Below the pieces are notes generated by a model. It made no database searches. It saw nothing but the letters and a program-made list of their open reading frames with translations, and had not been told where the DNA came from. From positions 282,805 to 346,804 of the forward strand of contig CAIIXF020000013.1 of the NCBI GenBank assembly GCA_903813345.2: a stretch of DNA of 64,000 nucleotides. The letters run 5' to 3'. Each line of letters begins with the position of its first letter. Within the stretch, counting starts at the first letter, position 1. This DNA comes from Owenia fusiformis (lineage: Eukaryota > Annelida > Polychaeta > Sabellida > Oweniidae). Of this stretch, positions 1-12,046 are shown piece after piece. Position numbers and translations under genes: made by a program.

Positions 1-3000
1 GTTTAGGCTCGGAGTTTTGATCTTTTATTTGCTTAGATCTTCTACATTCTTCAAATGTTATACCATCAACAGAAAATCCATGTTTGGCATTAGTTCTGTT
101 TATTAAACTATCAGTTAAAGACTCGGCAGTGTTCCACAAGAATAAGGATATTTTTTCCAATGAATTCGACATGTGAATTATTGCATTTCCTGAAACATTA
201 ATTCTTCCTTGATCATCCCTACTGTGTGGGTCAAATGAATAATACATGTCTTTGTTCTTCATCACACATGTTGTTGTATTGAGGAATGTAACAAGGCATG
301 CATTGTAATCTATGAAAGCTTTTTCAATAGCTTCATGTAGAGTTAATCCTTGGCTATCTTCTTCAGTATAATTCCAGTATTCCAAGTAGCCCTGTTGTTG
401 TCTTGATTTGCATGTATAATTTTTGTTGTTAAAGCTTAAGATTTTTGGAATATCAAATATTTCCAAATAACCTGTAGGAGTTGGATTTTGAGATATGATA
501 CTATTGTATAATATGTTGCCTCGGACTAAAACATCAGTAATGAATTCTGCATTAATTTCACGGTGACGTTCATTTTGAAGCATCAGTAAAAATGACAAAG
601 AGTTAGCATAACATTGTTTTCCTTGACCTATGCCTTCAAACATTAGATGATTTTGAGACATATTTCCTTCTATAACTTGATCAAATATCTGTATTGCTGA
701 TGCATTGTTCTTTGCAGGATTTGTATTTGTATTTGCATCTATCACATCTGTTACCACGTCATAATGACATTGGCTAGAATGATCTAGGTACATACATCTG
801 TTAACAAATGTTTTTCCAAATACTGTCCATCTATTCGTGTTTTCAAAAGTAAGTATCTGGGTTTGGAATAAATGGCAAGCTGCGGCAATTTCAATATCAG
901 TTCCCCATACAGATGATCTATTCATATTTTGGGATTTTATATGATTTTCCAATTCCGTTGCGGTTATTCCTCTTGTTTTACAAATGTATTTCTTACAGCT
1001 TTGGCCATTTCTATGAGACACTATACTCTGTCTAATAGCAGTGTGGTCATTTTCATCGTTTGTTATACAATATGCAATTGCTCTAAAAAGACAGTTTCCA
1101 TCACCTCTGATATGTTTTAAGGATTCATATTTTGGCTTCATAAAGGCAATTTCAACATTGTCATATACAGGATCATTGCTTTTTGGCGTATACTTGAGAT
1201 GATGGATGTTGCATAAATGAACTTTCTCTTGGTTTTGCAAAGGGTTAAAATTCCCAATAGGCTCACTGTAGGTTTCTTTCAAAACAGTTACATCATCAGG
1301 ACTTTCCTTTGATTTATCCTTAGAATTATCTTTTGGGTTGTAACCTCCAGTTTGGGAAACTTTGTATTTTGTTCCAGTTTGTAAATCTTTCGAAGACACA
1401 TTTTCATTAAACAGTTTGTCATCATTGTCAGCTTCTAAGATTTCAGCCTTTTTCACTTCATATTTATGGTTCATGGAAGACATTATTTCATTGTTTTTGC
1501 TATGACTATGAATCGTTACTGGTGGAACGCGTAAACATCCTTCAGCAAAAATATCTTGCATTTGTTCTACAATTTCTACAAAGTATGGATTTTCACTGTC
1601 TGGCACATTTTTAGTTTCTGGTTTGTTTCTAGTTGTATCAATATCTGATTTGTAACTTAGATATTTGGATCTTTTCAATTCTTTCCTGTTTGAACAGTGT
1701 TCAATATTCAGCTTGAACAGTGTTTCAGTGTTATCAATGTTTAAGATTTTGAGATCATTATTTTCAATTGGTGGTACTCTTACAGTGTTGTCAAACAAAA
1801 ACTGTTCTAGATCATGGTGTGGCAATACATGTTTCTCTGGTTGTGAAGCTCTGAAAGTACTATCTGGGACATGCTTTTGTTGTTTTGAAGTCGAGTTGCT
1901 TTTCAATCGTCCAAGTTTACGCCTCGATAGTTTCTGTGTTTTTATAAGAATAGGCTGTAATGTTTCATTGTTTTTTAAATGTCGTTCCATTTTCTTTCTT
2001 CTTGCTTTCATTTTGATAACTTCAGATCTTTCTTGTCTCCTTATTTTGTTACTTAAGTACTTTTCTGATTTCAACAGAGATCTAAGAATATCATTGTTAT
2101 CAGTAAGAAGTGCGTTCACATCATGAATAATTTTGAGAGATTTTCCAAGAGTATCAATGCAGTTTGCTATTAAAATATCTTTTGGTTGTGTGACAGTTCC
2201 AACCTCTGCTGACACATTGGCAAATTTGGTAAGTTTTCTGAGTTTCTTCTTCTCAGATTTCTTTATGGTATTCTGTATTAACAGTGTGGCCAACTCAGAT
2301 ATTAATGAATCTTCCATATCTTCTGCTAACACCTTGTGATGGTTTGTATTGTTCTCAGTAATATTAGAAGTTGTACGCGATATTGTATCAATGTTTTTAT
2401 ACATATATTCAGTTGAACAAGTGAATGCAACTTCGGAAAGTATGGTCTTATTGAAGCACAATGGTATTGGCATTTCTTGCTTTCCACATGGTATTTTAGG
2501 TAAATTAGGCACTTCAGTTTGTATTTCAGTTTGTACTTCAGCTTGTACTTTAGGCACAGTAAGCACTTCAGTTTGTATTTCAGGTACAGTAAGTGCTACA
2601 GTTTCTATTTCAGGATCGGTAAGCACTTCAGTTTCTATTTCAGGTACAGTAAGCTCTACAGTGTCTATTCTAGGTACAGTAAGCACTTCAGTTTCTATTC
2701 TAGGTACAGTAAGCACTTCAGTTATTCTGGGTACAGTAAGCACTACTACAGGTTGGGAATGCATTTGGTCTCCCTCCAGCCGCGATGCAAATGCATCACC
2801 CCCACCGCGACCTTCGCAGGAATCATACCCACCAACCCTTCGCTTCTTCCTCCAATCAGGTGTGGCCTGTAAAAAATTAATACTTACTGTACTCTCAGTA
2901 TTTTTTTGTATGCCATTATATTTTGCGCTTTTTAAGAGCATTATAAATTTGTAAAATAAAGAAGCCATGAAATTCTAATGATCTAAATTCACAAAAAATA

Positions 3001-5003
3001 CATCCTCCAATCACAGGGCTTCAAAATCCAGAATATATTCTTTCTTTTTACCCCCTGCGATAAGCAGTTAGTATTTCCCCTATTAAGAACTCGCAATCTG
3101 ATTGGTTGTTGCAACACTGCAACAGAAATCACTCAGAGTTTGCAGTATTTTACTGCTTGGCAATAAAGGTATTTTTGAAAGCATGAGCCTGGTCTGAGGC
3201 AAAACCAACAAATTTTTGTGAGGGCACTAGTATTGCCGATATTAATGTTCAATAAGATAAGATAAACATACAAATTTACATAAAAAACATGCGAAATTTT
3301 GAAATGTCTCAAATAACCAAATATGATTTAAAAATTTGAAAAAAGTGAAGGTTACAGAAAACTAATAGAAACTGAAAATTTTCAATAACACAAAAAAGCA
3401 AAATATAAAACCACGGAATATTGCAAAAAGTATAGTATCTGGTATTCAGATGAATGAATGACTAATACAAACTAGACAATAGCAATGCCAAAGCGTAGCA
3501 AATCCCATCGAACAGCAATGGCTGGAAATATTTACAAAAATTGTCATTAGACAGTGTGTCATGCTTATAGTATTCACATACCAATTATGAACAAAATTGC
3601 TCCACTACTTTTTGAGTTACAGCAAAAATAGTAAAATAACGAGTAAAGGCCGCCATTTGTCAAGGTGGTCGCCATGTGCTTCTTTAATATCAACATTTCT
3701 AGCTTTATTAATGTCCTATATCATTTTTTACATTTAAAACATATTGCTATTACAGTTTTACACATTGCACCTAAATAACTGTAAAATTGACACTAAATGG
3801 CTGCCATTTTTAAATGAGTGACCATTTTAAAAATCAGCTTTCTAACAGAACTTCTACCCCTATAGGGCATATATGTACAAAATATTAACAAAATCAGGCC
3901 AATGGTATTCGAGTTATTGCCCTAACGGACACACAGACGTTTATACGTACGGACGTACATACGGACAAACGGACAGATGGATGGAGGCATTCTCTATATC
4001 CCTCCGAATTTCATTCGATGGGATAATGAATACATACCTATGCAAATCACTTTCGCAGGGTAAGGATGCTACATAGTCAGTTTGATGTATCCAGTACCTG
4101 AGATTGATTGACTAATTCACTCAAACACACTAGATGTCATATTCATACTCACATACTACAACACTGCAACTGGAAGCTTAGTGATAATAAATGAATAATA
4201 AAAAGAGCACAGGTAGTAACTTATCCAATGCCCTTGACTATTCAGAAAATCCCCAAGACTGAGTGTTTCATTACATATTTTCACTACATTCATACACACT
4301 GTCCTTAAAAACATACAGTGGAACACTTTCGTGATCGATGAATCAATAAGCACAATTATCTATCTCGTGACCTGTAATTGCAAAAACAGTTGTCTATCTT
4401 GATTTATCCTGAAATGTTTACAGCTCAGGAAATTCAGCATCTTTAAATGACATAAGTTATGCACAGACATTTTCACTCAATTGTTCCCAATGACTTGGAA
4501 CAAGAAACTCTGCCACTTAAAGCCCAGCCATTGATCATAAATGAGTGAAAATATATAAAGCCCACACCCAATTAAACTTCCACGTTATAGCACCAATCAC
4601 CTTACCTGATGTATCCAGAGCTCTATACTACTTGGCTAGATTCCATTACCCAGGATGCCTAAAGGGTTCACTCAGTTACATACTAACACATGCTCGACTG
4701 TCCTTAAGGAATCACAACTTGAGTTGTCAAATTTTTATAACTGAAACCCCAGACAGTGATCATTCATTGACTATAAACATGTTTCTCAAACTCACAACAT
4801 CTAGGTAACAGCATACCTACCCAGTAGCTCTAGATGATTGAATATAACAATAGTCATATAACACTGCTCTCCATCTAGTTTACAAGGTTACAACATAGAT
4901 GACCATTTTTAGAACTGTTGTTAATAGTTTACCTTTTTTAGGTCTAACTTGGACCTCTTGACATATTCTCTTTTCCTCAATCCTTTTGGTTTTCTCGCCA
5001 TGG
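1..5003 (-). CDS. OTU-domain protein with a second herpesvirus-DUB-like (C76-type) protease region; 3' end outside window
   Basis: Two exons: 5003-4933 (ATG at 5001-4999, 23 codons, N-terminus MARKPKGLRKREYVKRSK) and 2866 to beyond 1. The 2066-bp intron 4932-2867 has a GTAAAC donor, a T-rich ACAG acceptor and phase 0; a CAG acceptor two bases before the ATG implies an upstream untranslated exon. At least 978 residues are open without a stop. In order: a basic N-terminus; a 10-residue repeat tract (about 64-144); lysine/arginine-rich segments near 215-240 and 297-325; an OTU domain at about 600-730 with GDGNCLFRA (Asp612, Cys615), WGTDIEIAAA and HYDVV (His724); then GQGKQCYANSL (Cys775) and FDPHSR (Asp902, His904), the arrangement of the herpesvirus large-tegument deubiquitinase fold. 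All expected catalytic residues are present, so an active ubiquitin-type protease is plausible. Such pairs occur, as I recall, in multicopy animal proteins that also carry Pif1-like helicases and may be transposon-derived. The visible part shows no helicase. Confidence 0.8.
2504..2746 (-). repeat. 30-bp coding minisatellite
   Basis: About six full 30-bp units plus partial flanking units lie inside the long exon, with starts at 2552, 2582, 2612, 2642, 2672 and 2702; the last unit is shortened to 27 bp. The minus strand reads a 10-residue repeat of type TEVLTVPRIE. Every length change is a multiple of three, so the frame is kept, which suggests selection on the protein. Confidence 0.85.
3481..4040 (-). 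repeat. Dispersed repeat with CCCATCGAA/TTCGATGGG ends, left-arm copy
   Basis: The ends carry short inverted motifs, CCCATCGAA near 3503 and TTCGATGGG near 4015. The interior has Perkinsus-like 'TTCGGAGGGATATAG' and TCCG/TACG-rich runs. The same family occurs at 59920-60460 (mirror copy) and, larger, at 38845-39951. The open frame of 67 codons at 3873-4076 is translation of this repeat, not a gene. Confidence 0.7.
4085..4870 (-). repeat. Old tRNA-like (SINE-type) repeat sequence, left arm
   Basis: Mirror of about 59080-59890. Read on the minus strand it contains a B-box-like core (type TGTTGTGAGTTTGAG) and the phrases 'CACTGTCTGGGGTTTCAG' and 'TTAAGGACAGT'. Both recur in the array at 50660-53620. 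I infer diverged copies of the same tRNA-derived repeat; no coding potential is evident. Confidence 0.5.
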
Positions 5004-5190
5004 CTGTGTAAATAAAAAAATAAATAATCAAGACAATAAATATACATTTTCTATGATATATGCCAGATTTAAAAAACTTCAGAAATTAACTTTTTGTATC
5101 ATGTATGACAAAGAGCTGGAGTGTTACGCTATTTTTCATTTTATATGCAATTTAAAAATTTCAACAGTTAAATATAAGCTATTTTTATTT

Positions 5191-6126
5191 TATTTTATTT
5201 TTTTATTTATTTTATTTTTATTTTTATAATTTTTTTTATTTCAAAGAATAAGCATGTTAAAGCAATTGCAAAAAACAATTACAGTTACAGTACAGTTACA
5301 TGGTAAACCTACATTTAACAATTTTACAATACAGTACAGTGGTTAAATATTTCGTCTTAAGAGACGTAATACCATTGGCATTTTTTTATTTATTTAAAGG
5401 AAAAAATCATCAGTTTCATTTGTTTAATTTTGTTTCCATGATTTTCCACTTATCGCCTCTGCCAACCCGTTTGTCCATAATAAAATATTCCTTCACATTA
5501 CTTATAAAACCTTTAAGTGTTGGTTTTAGCATAGAATATTTGCACAAATAAACATACCTTTTAAAAATACATAGCATATTATTTAAGATGATTGTCTTCT
5601 CATTTATACTCTCAGGTCCTATCAATACATTTTGTTTAGTGCATAGCAATGTGAGCTCTAAAGGAAGCCATTGTTTAATGTCATTTAATACGGCACTTAC
5701 AATAGTACATTCATACAGAAGATGGCAAATCGTTTCAGGATTTGCTTTACAAAAAGTGCAAATGTTTGACTCTACGAGTCCACACATTTTTAGGTATGTA
5801 TTAGTTGCTAAAAATCTGTGAAGGACTTTATAAGTGAAGGATGATAACTTAGGTTCATAGTTACTCAGTTTGTTAAGTTTATTTATCTTCTTCCAATCAT
5901 TTTGATTGAGTGACAAATTCAGATCTTTATTCCATCCTTCTATATATTTTGAATTCTTTTCTAAATTCTGAACAAATTCCCAGTATATTATTTTACTAAT
6001 CTTTGACTGAGTAAGGAACTTTTGTACGTGTGCTTTATTTATTTCATAATCAGTGATATTCTGATTATTCTCCATGACGTCTCTTAGCCAAGATTTTGAA
6101 ATAGTGTTTTTTAGACTCAAATAGAA
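5191..6126 (-). mobile_element. 5'-truncated LINE insertion (left arm only)
   Basis: Minus-strand insertion of about 935 bp carrying a 234-codon open frame (6120-5416) that matches the C-terminal end of a LINE ORF2. It has a cysteine/histidine knuckle C121-x2-C124-x8-H133-x4-C138 (zf-RVT type) preceded by the usual FTYKVLHRFLATNTYLKMCGL-like region. The 3' end is an A/T-rich tail (5183-5250). The right arm is empty here (near 58770). The frame has no stop, so the insertion is young, but the reverse transcriptase is missing and it cannot move by itself. The exact target duplication is unclear. Confidence 0.8.
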
Positions 6127-6447
6127 ATCAAATGTATCAATTGAGGCAATTTAAGTATAAAATCTAGCCAAAATTTAAATTCATCTTATTGTTACATTGT
6201 CATACTTAATTAGTCAAAACATGATTGAGTATATGGTTTGTATTTATGAATGAGTATTCAATAAAATCATGTTTGAAGGACACCAGAACTATGCTTAAAA
6301 TTCAAAATTTAAATACTAAATATTTCGTTTGAGATTCTGTTAAAAATTCAATATATATATATGGTGCGCTTAATAATCTTTCAACTTCACTATTGTATTT
6401 ATGGTATGGGATATATTTATCATAAGTGTATTTCTATTAGGCATATA

Positions 6448-7549
6448 CAGGGTGGGCCAAAAAAAAGTTCACCCTTTTTCATTTTAATCTCATTTTTTTT
6501 ATTTTTGATGCAATCCCTTAAAAAATTGATATGTAGATAACTGAGACATTTCTAAACAAGGTTGATATATAACATTAGGTGTGTCTTTGGCTGTTTTGTT
6601 TTTAAAGTAAATGTTCAATATGTCCTCCTTGTTCCTGCACAACCAGTTTTAGTCTATGACACCATTTATTTATTGCCGCGTTAATTGATTGTTGTGATAA
6701 TTGTTCCCAACATAAAGTTATTCTTTGTTGGAGTTCTTGAACTGAATAGATGGGAACACTATGAACATGTTTTTCTAGTTCATCTGATAGGGGAGGCATG
6801 ATATCCTGTGACAGTTACTGAAAAGGAATTGCAGTTCATTTTTAAATAGTAATTTTCATTAATCCCAGTTTGAACTCAACTCTTAAGGGGTGCCCAATGA
6901 CTCTGAGCTTGGAATAAAATCACCAGTATTAGTATTCCCAACTCTGAGTACCCCTTTTCACTGCACTATAAAGCATGAACAGAATTAAAATGGCATCTTG
7001 TACAAATTATATTATGTAGAATTTAATAACTAATTCATTTGTAATTATATCATAAGTGTATTACATAAAACCATCAAATTATTATCAATATTGTGAACGT
7101 AAAAATGAGGAAAATTGGATAAAACCATGGATTTTCAGTAACTTGTTGACCAACTCATCTATGGTAGTATCGGGTGTTTATAAGAGTACTTAATTGTTTA
7201 AAGAGATGTTTATCATCAACTCTGACTATTAATTAACACTCTACTTTGTAATATTTTGCATTAACTGACATAAAAATTATATTTACCATGATAACTTCTT
7301 TTCAAATTTCCCTCCTTTTTTTGAAATCCGCCATTTTGTAAATGAAGTGAATTTCTGGTTTTTTTTCATGACACACCATAAATATATTTTAGGTGTCATG
7401 ACAACATTGTTGCATAAATTTCACTCAAATCCTAACAACATGTACAGAAATGTCTGAGCTATATACATATCAATTTTTAGAGGCATTGCATCAAAAATAA
7501 GAAAATTAGATTAAAATGAAAAAGGGTGAACTTTTTTTGGCCCACCCTG
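6448..7549 (-). mobile_element. Tc1/mariner-superfamily element with TA duplication (left arm only)
   Basis: 1102 bp between TA dinucleotides (6446-6447 and 7550-7551). The terminal inverted repeats are about 40 bp, beginning CAGGGTGGGCCAAAAAAA. The minus-strand frame 6799-6602 keeps a C-terminal transposase remnant (ELQQRITLCWEQLSQQSINA, then ...CHRLKLVVQEQGGHIEHLL). That ending is typical of mariner-like transposases. The rest of the 345-residue-type enzyme is missing, so this is a non-autonomous deletion derivative. The mirror position in the right arm (near 58440) is an empty TA site. Confidence 0.9.
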
Positions 7550-9025
7550 TATATCATAGAATTTGTATTTTTAATTCATTGAATAAAATGTTTTGTAAAA
7601 TTATAGCACAGTAGATAGTGTAACCAATTTCAACTGTTTATCCTTTGGGTATTGAGTGTGAGTGTATCAAAATATGACAAATTATGACAATATATCATTA
7701 CGAAAGAAAGTTTGATGACATAGTCACTTTGCTTGTATTTGCAAATGCAACTATCAGCTGTCGGGTACTGGATTAGCTTAATGTTTTATGGTCAACCCAT
7801 TTAAATATGAATATTACATGCCACTATTTTGTTCATATTAAAATGAATTGGTCATAAAATAGTAGGTTAATCCAGTAGCCAACAGCAAGTTGCATTCACT
7901 AATATAAACTCAGCCAATTAAGCAATATGTTAACTTTAAAGTGAACAATTTATTACAATGTTTAATACAAAATTGATGAGACCTTAGAAAAATAAAATGT
8001 ACATTTAATACTATAATAAAATAATCCTTAATTGAAGAAATTAGGTATAATTTTAAAAATATACCACTATGGACAAAATATTGTAAGAGGGTATAGCCAA
8101 ACCAATACAGTGACAAGGATATTACAGATGGAAGAATCATAGAACACATGAAAGGCAAAAGAGGAACTAGCAAGAACTAGTCTTAAGTAGAAGGCATTAG
8201 TTGAAAGAGTAGTAGAAGGAATATATAAGCACAAATGCCAAATGGGAGCTGTGACTAAAAACTATAAAGAAACCCAACAAGAAAAGCAAACTCTAAGTGT
8301 AAATCTGTCATAAGAAAAGTAGACCCTTTATATCCCAAAACCATGATCTAACGTGAAAACAAACAATGTCTAACATCCCCCTCCCCCTCAAATCGAGAAG
8401 CAGTATCACAATCCAGGACCAGAACACCAAGGGACATTTCATTCATACTGAAGTCATTACAATACATGTTGAAGAAAAATTGAAAAAATTGATAGCCAAT
8501 ACTCATAACATCAAAACAAAATCATTAAATGAACAATGAAGTAACAAGTACACACTGGCATGCTGAAAATTCCAATTAAAAAACTTGTTCACATGAAGGC
8601 ATGACCAACTCCATGAAAAGAAAACGACACATCCTCAGTAATTTGATCTTGTTAAGGCAAAGGGCACTTGGAAGAAAGCCAGGAGAAGTGTACTGACCAC
8701 CACAAGAAATTGGTTCACAATTCAAGGTTGTTTGGTTGATTTGCATTAAACTTCTATTGCCAAATCACTGCACTATAATGATACTCATCAGACCAGATAT
8801 TCTCCTGTCTTAAGATAGTACAAAGCATAACAAGGACAAAGGTCACAGTGTCATGAGGATGCAAAAAAGATCTGATTGAAGAAGTTGCCAAAGGCTGTAT
8901 TGTCCATTTATTGTCCAATTGAAATTGGATGAAAGAGATTCCCTTCATTCACCCCAACTACACAACATAGCTTAAGGTTGAGCGAGTATTAATCGCTATT
9001 AAGGAATTCTAATTGCAAAAAAACT

Positions 9026-9235
9026 GATTAGTAGATGCACTTACCTTGTACTTAATTTTAATGGATATATAACATCCTATGCAGTTATAGGTTGTTATAA
9101 AGGAAGTGTGTGGTAACAGCAGCTCATCACGTGAGCTAATAATAACTGATAAGTAGATTCACTCACCTTGTAATTCATTTTAATAGATATACAACAACCA
9201 ATTATAGGTCGTTATAAAAGGAAGTTCAATTTCTT
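9026..9235 (+). repeat. Tandem pair of a ~122-bp unit
   Basis: Two similar units begin at about 9026 and 9148, each running from 'TGATWAGTAGAT' to 'GGTYGTTATAAA'. Both are also in the right arm around 44160-45160, where the second unit is split by the 814-bp insertion at 44194-45007. Confidence 0.6.
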
Positions 9236-10681
9236 CCACTTTGGAAGATTCATATTATCATTCACAATGGAAACATACATAATCTTAGAACACATTTGTA
9301 CTTTAAAAAGAAGTTGTCTTAGTTCTCAATAAGATTTTAGACTGAGTTTGATTTATAATACATTCCTTTGGTTAACATGGCAGAATGTTCACAGTTCAAA
9401 TTTGATTCAAAGATTTAAATGCTTTCTTAATTTATATTTGTAGAATTTTTTTGGTGACCAAAAATATTAGAAATAAAATAGTGAGATTCTGCATTTTAGT
9501 CTAAAGATTCAGTGAGAACCCTATAGTAAATAGGTTGATGGACTTAAAACTATCTGATTACCAATTACCAATGTTGACAGAACATGTACTCCCCATAGCA
9601 GCAAACCTGAAAATACTTCTATTTCTTCCAGTTGTAAGTAAATGCTCACTTCCTGTCCATTCTTATTTTGCTGATTGTTTTTTCCATCTTTTTCATTTAG
9701 CCTCAGATTGGTTTGTTATATCCATTCTTCTTTGAAAATATTCTTTTGTCATTGAATGTATCTTTATGTTTGTGTGTTTTCATCAGCCCTCTTGTTCATG
9801 CCACATTTTCCTTAATTTGTTATCCATTCTCAGGTCAAAGTCTCCAGTACATAAATAATAAATATATCCTCTTAAAACCTAACCACTTCGAGTAAACTTG
9901 CTTGGACACATCTCATTTAGCAATTGCATCTTGGTTAAACAAAGCAAGAATCACAAGAGTCTGGTACTGCTGATGCCTTGTATTGACTGCTTGACTTTCC
10001 CAGCAATGTCTGCATTCATAGAATAAAGCATACAAAAGATAAATAAACTGATTGAATAATATAATGTGGCAGATACAGAAATACAGTCACTGCAGGTTAA
10101 ATTATTGGTAATGCAATACCCCAAAGAGAAACAATTCTAATGCCAAAGCTTAAGATCCAAGGGTGGAGCAGGTGGTTTCAGAGAAGCTTGCAAGAACCAC
10201 AGCAAGAATTATGGCTTCTGGTTACCTCATCACAAAGTCATATACAGCAGTCCAGCGTTTCCTTCTCTTAAATCTTGGAGATATCACCTAAAGTAGTTTA
10301 AAGCAATTTGGTTTTCATCCTGGAGTTTGGTAAATCAACCTACCTACAATTTGAAATTAAAAGCATTTAAGAAAAATGTTCTAAATTCTAAATGGGCATG
10401 GCTTTTAAATAATTTCAAGCCTCAGACATTGAAATGTCCTTATTTCTTAATTGAAACAGATTGATTTCCATTTATCTACAATGTTCCATCTATTCTTGCA
10501 GGTTCTGTCTTTCTGAAACCAGGCATTAACATGCAAACTGTCAGCACCTATTTGATACAAATGCTCAACTCCAACTGCTATTACACATTCCACAAAAACG
10601 AAAAAGTATAATATAGAATAAAAGTTGACCAAAAATAGAAAATCATGCAGACTGACACTGATACTAAATTACTGAACAAGC

Positions 10682-11006
10682 TACTGTACACCCAGTACAC
10701 CCAGTTTTAATTTCGCAAATTTTGAGAAATACCAATTTCGCGGCCATTAAATTTCGCGGATTTCAAAGGTTTAAATTCCATTATTTTCTGAATCCTCAAG
10801 CTCTGTAAACTAATTTACCTTATCTACAGTAATTACACCCAATGTCATATTTGGATAAGATTAACAATTTCTAGATCTCAATCAACGGCATTGTTGCACC
10901 TCAGCCTTTAATTCACAAAATTAGCCATGATTTATTTTTACGATTTTAACACAATTGCGAAAAGCGCGAAACTAAATCGCACGCGAAAAATACCGGGCGT
11001 ACAGTA
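10682..11006. mobile_element. MITE with TACTGTACRCCCRGTA termini, left-arm copy
   Basis: 325 bp with inverted ends TACTGTACACCCAGTA and TACTGTACGCCCGGTA (reversed). The subterminal sequence is rich in TTTCGCG/CGCGAAA words. The same element sits at 42388-42700, so it predates the split of the two arms. No coding capacity. Confidence 0.75.
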
Positions 11007-11304
11007 TGTTCTTGAGGTTTAAATAATTTCTGAGTCAATTTTCTGATTGACCAGCACCTTTTCATATGGACCGAAACTTTTGAAGTACTCCGGGTTATGT
11101 TGAGCAGCTTAATTTGATACCAACCACCTGACTTTTAAGGTCAAAGGGTTGTTTTACCAGTCTCAGTTTTGTCCTAAATGTCTACACTGTTTGCCAGAGA
11201 TGAATGATGTGTGCTAGTGTATCACTTTGATTGGTTCCTCCTGATCCATCTGGTATTTGTGGTTCAGCCAAAAATTGGATTCCTCTCTATGCTGATACTG
11301 TATT

Positions 11305-11757
11305 TGTCTTTAATTTGGTAAAGGAGTTCATGACCATTAGACTGACAATCACAATGTAACAGCACTTTAAACAACATGCCAGAGTGGCCAATATTGGGCT
11401 GTAGGCAAACCTGCTCATGTCATCTAAAATGTCCTATCTGACTTCTACCTGTGGGTATACACCAAAGATAGAGTGTATGAGAATGACCTCAGGACAATTG
11501 CAGACCATAAAAAGAAGATCATCCATGTCATTCAGGCCATACCTGCTGAGGAATACAGTTGGATTGTTGCCAGCTTGTGCAGGTTTGCCTACAGAGGGAT
11601 GATGGCCACACCTGTGACATGTTGTTGAAAGTGCTGTATTTTGTGGGATAGTAGGAAATTATATGTTCTACGAATATGTGAAATATCAGGAAGTTATTTC
11701 TTAAAATGACAAAGATATGAGGAAAATGCAGGGTTGCCGTTTTTTGACCACCCTGTA
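11305..11757. mobile_element. Partial foldback MITE ending CACCCTG, left-arm copy
   Basis: One end (GACCACCCTG, then TA) and the interior match the complete element at 28305-28879; the opposite terminus is missing. Mirror copy at 41639-42065. The 61-codon frame at 11417-11602 is translation of this repeat. Confidence 0.6.
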
Positions 11758-12046
11758 TGATCCCAGTCGCAGTCCACCATCAGCCCCATATCCACCCAAC
11801 TCAAATCAAATATTCCATGACAATATCACCTGAGTAGATATCCATGTTTTAAAACTTTTTAAACTAAAAAAAACTCAACGTTTGGAGAAAATTTGGAAAA
11901 CTGAATAGGCTTACAGCAGAATGACTTATACACCATTCAAACGTTTGTGAGAGACCCCCCCCCCCTCCTCCCATTGGCATGAATAGGCAATTTAACATCC
12001 TCACCCCGTCATTGGCCAAATAAATGTGTCAATTTCCCCTCTCTGG

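Larger units (their letters stand above)
2867..4932 (-). other. Intron of the OTU-domain gene
   Basis: GT...AG intron between the first coding exon and the long exon. The part from 3435 outward belongs to the left arm of the inverted repeat, so that boundary lies inside the intron. It contains the repeat at 3481-4040 and tRNA-like repeat sequence at about 4085-4870. The stretch 2870-3434 has no recognisable feature and no counterpart elsewhere in the window. Confidence 0.7.

Noticed and set aside
929-2954. Plus-strand open frames at 929-1120, 1665-2126, 2133-2339, 2349-2954 and 2519-2872
   Set aside because: They lie antisense to the continuous minus-strand reading of the OTU gene, and their composition follows from its codons.
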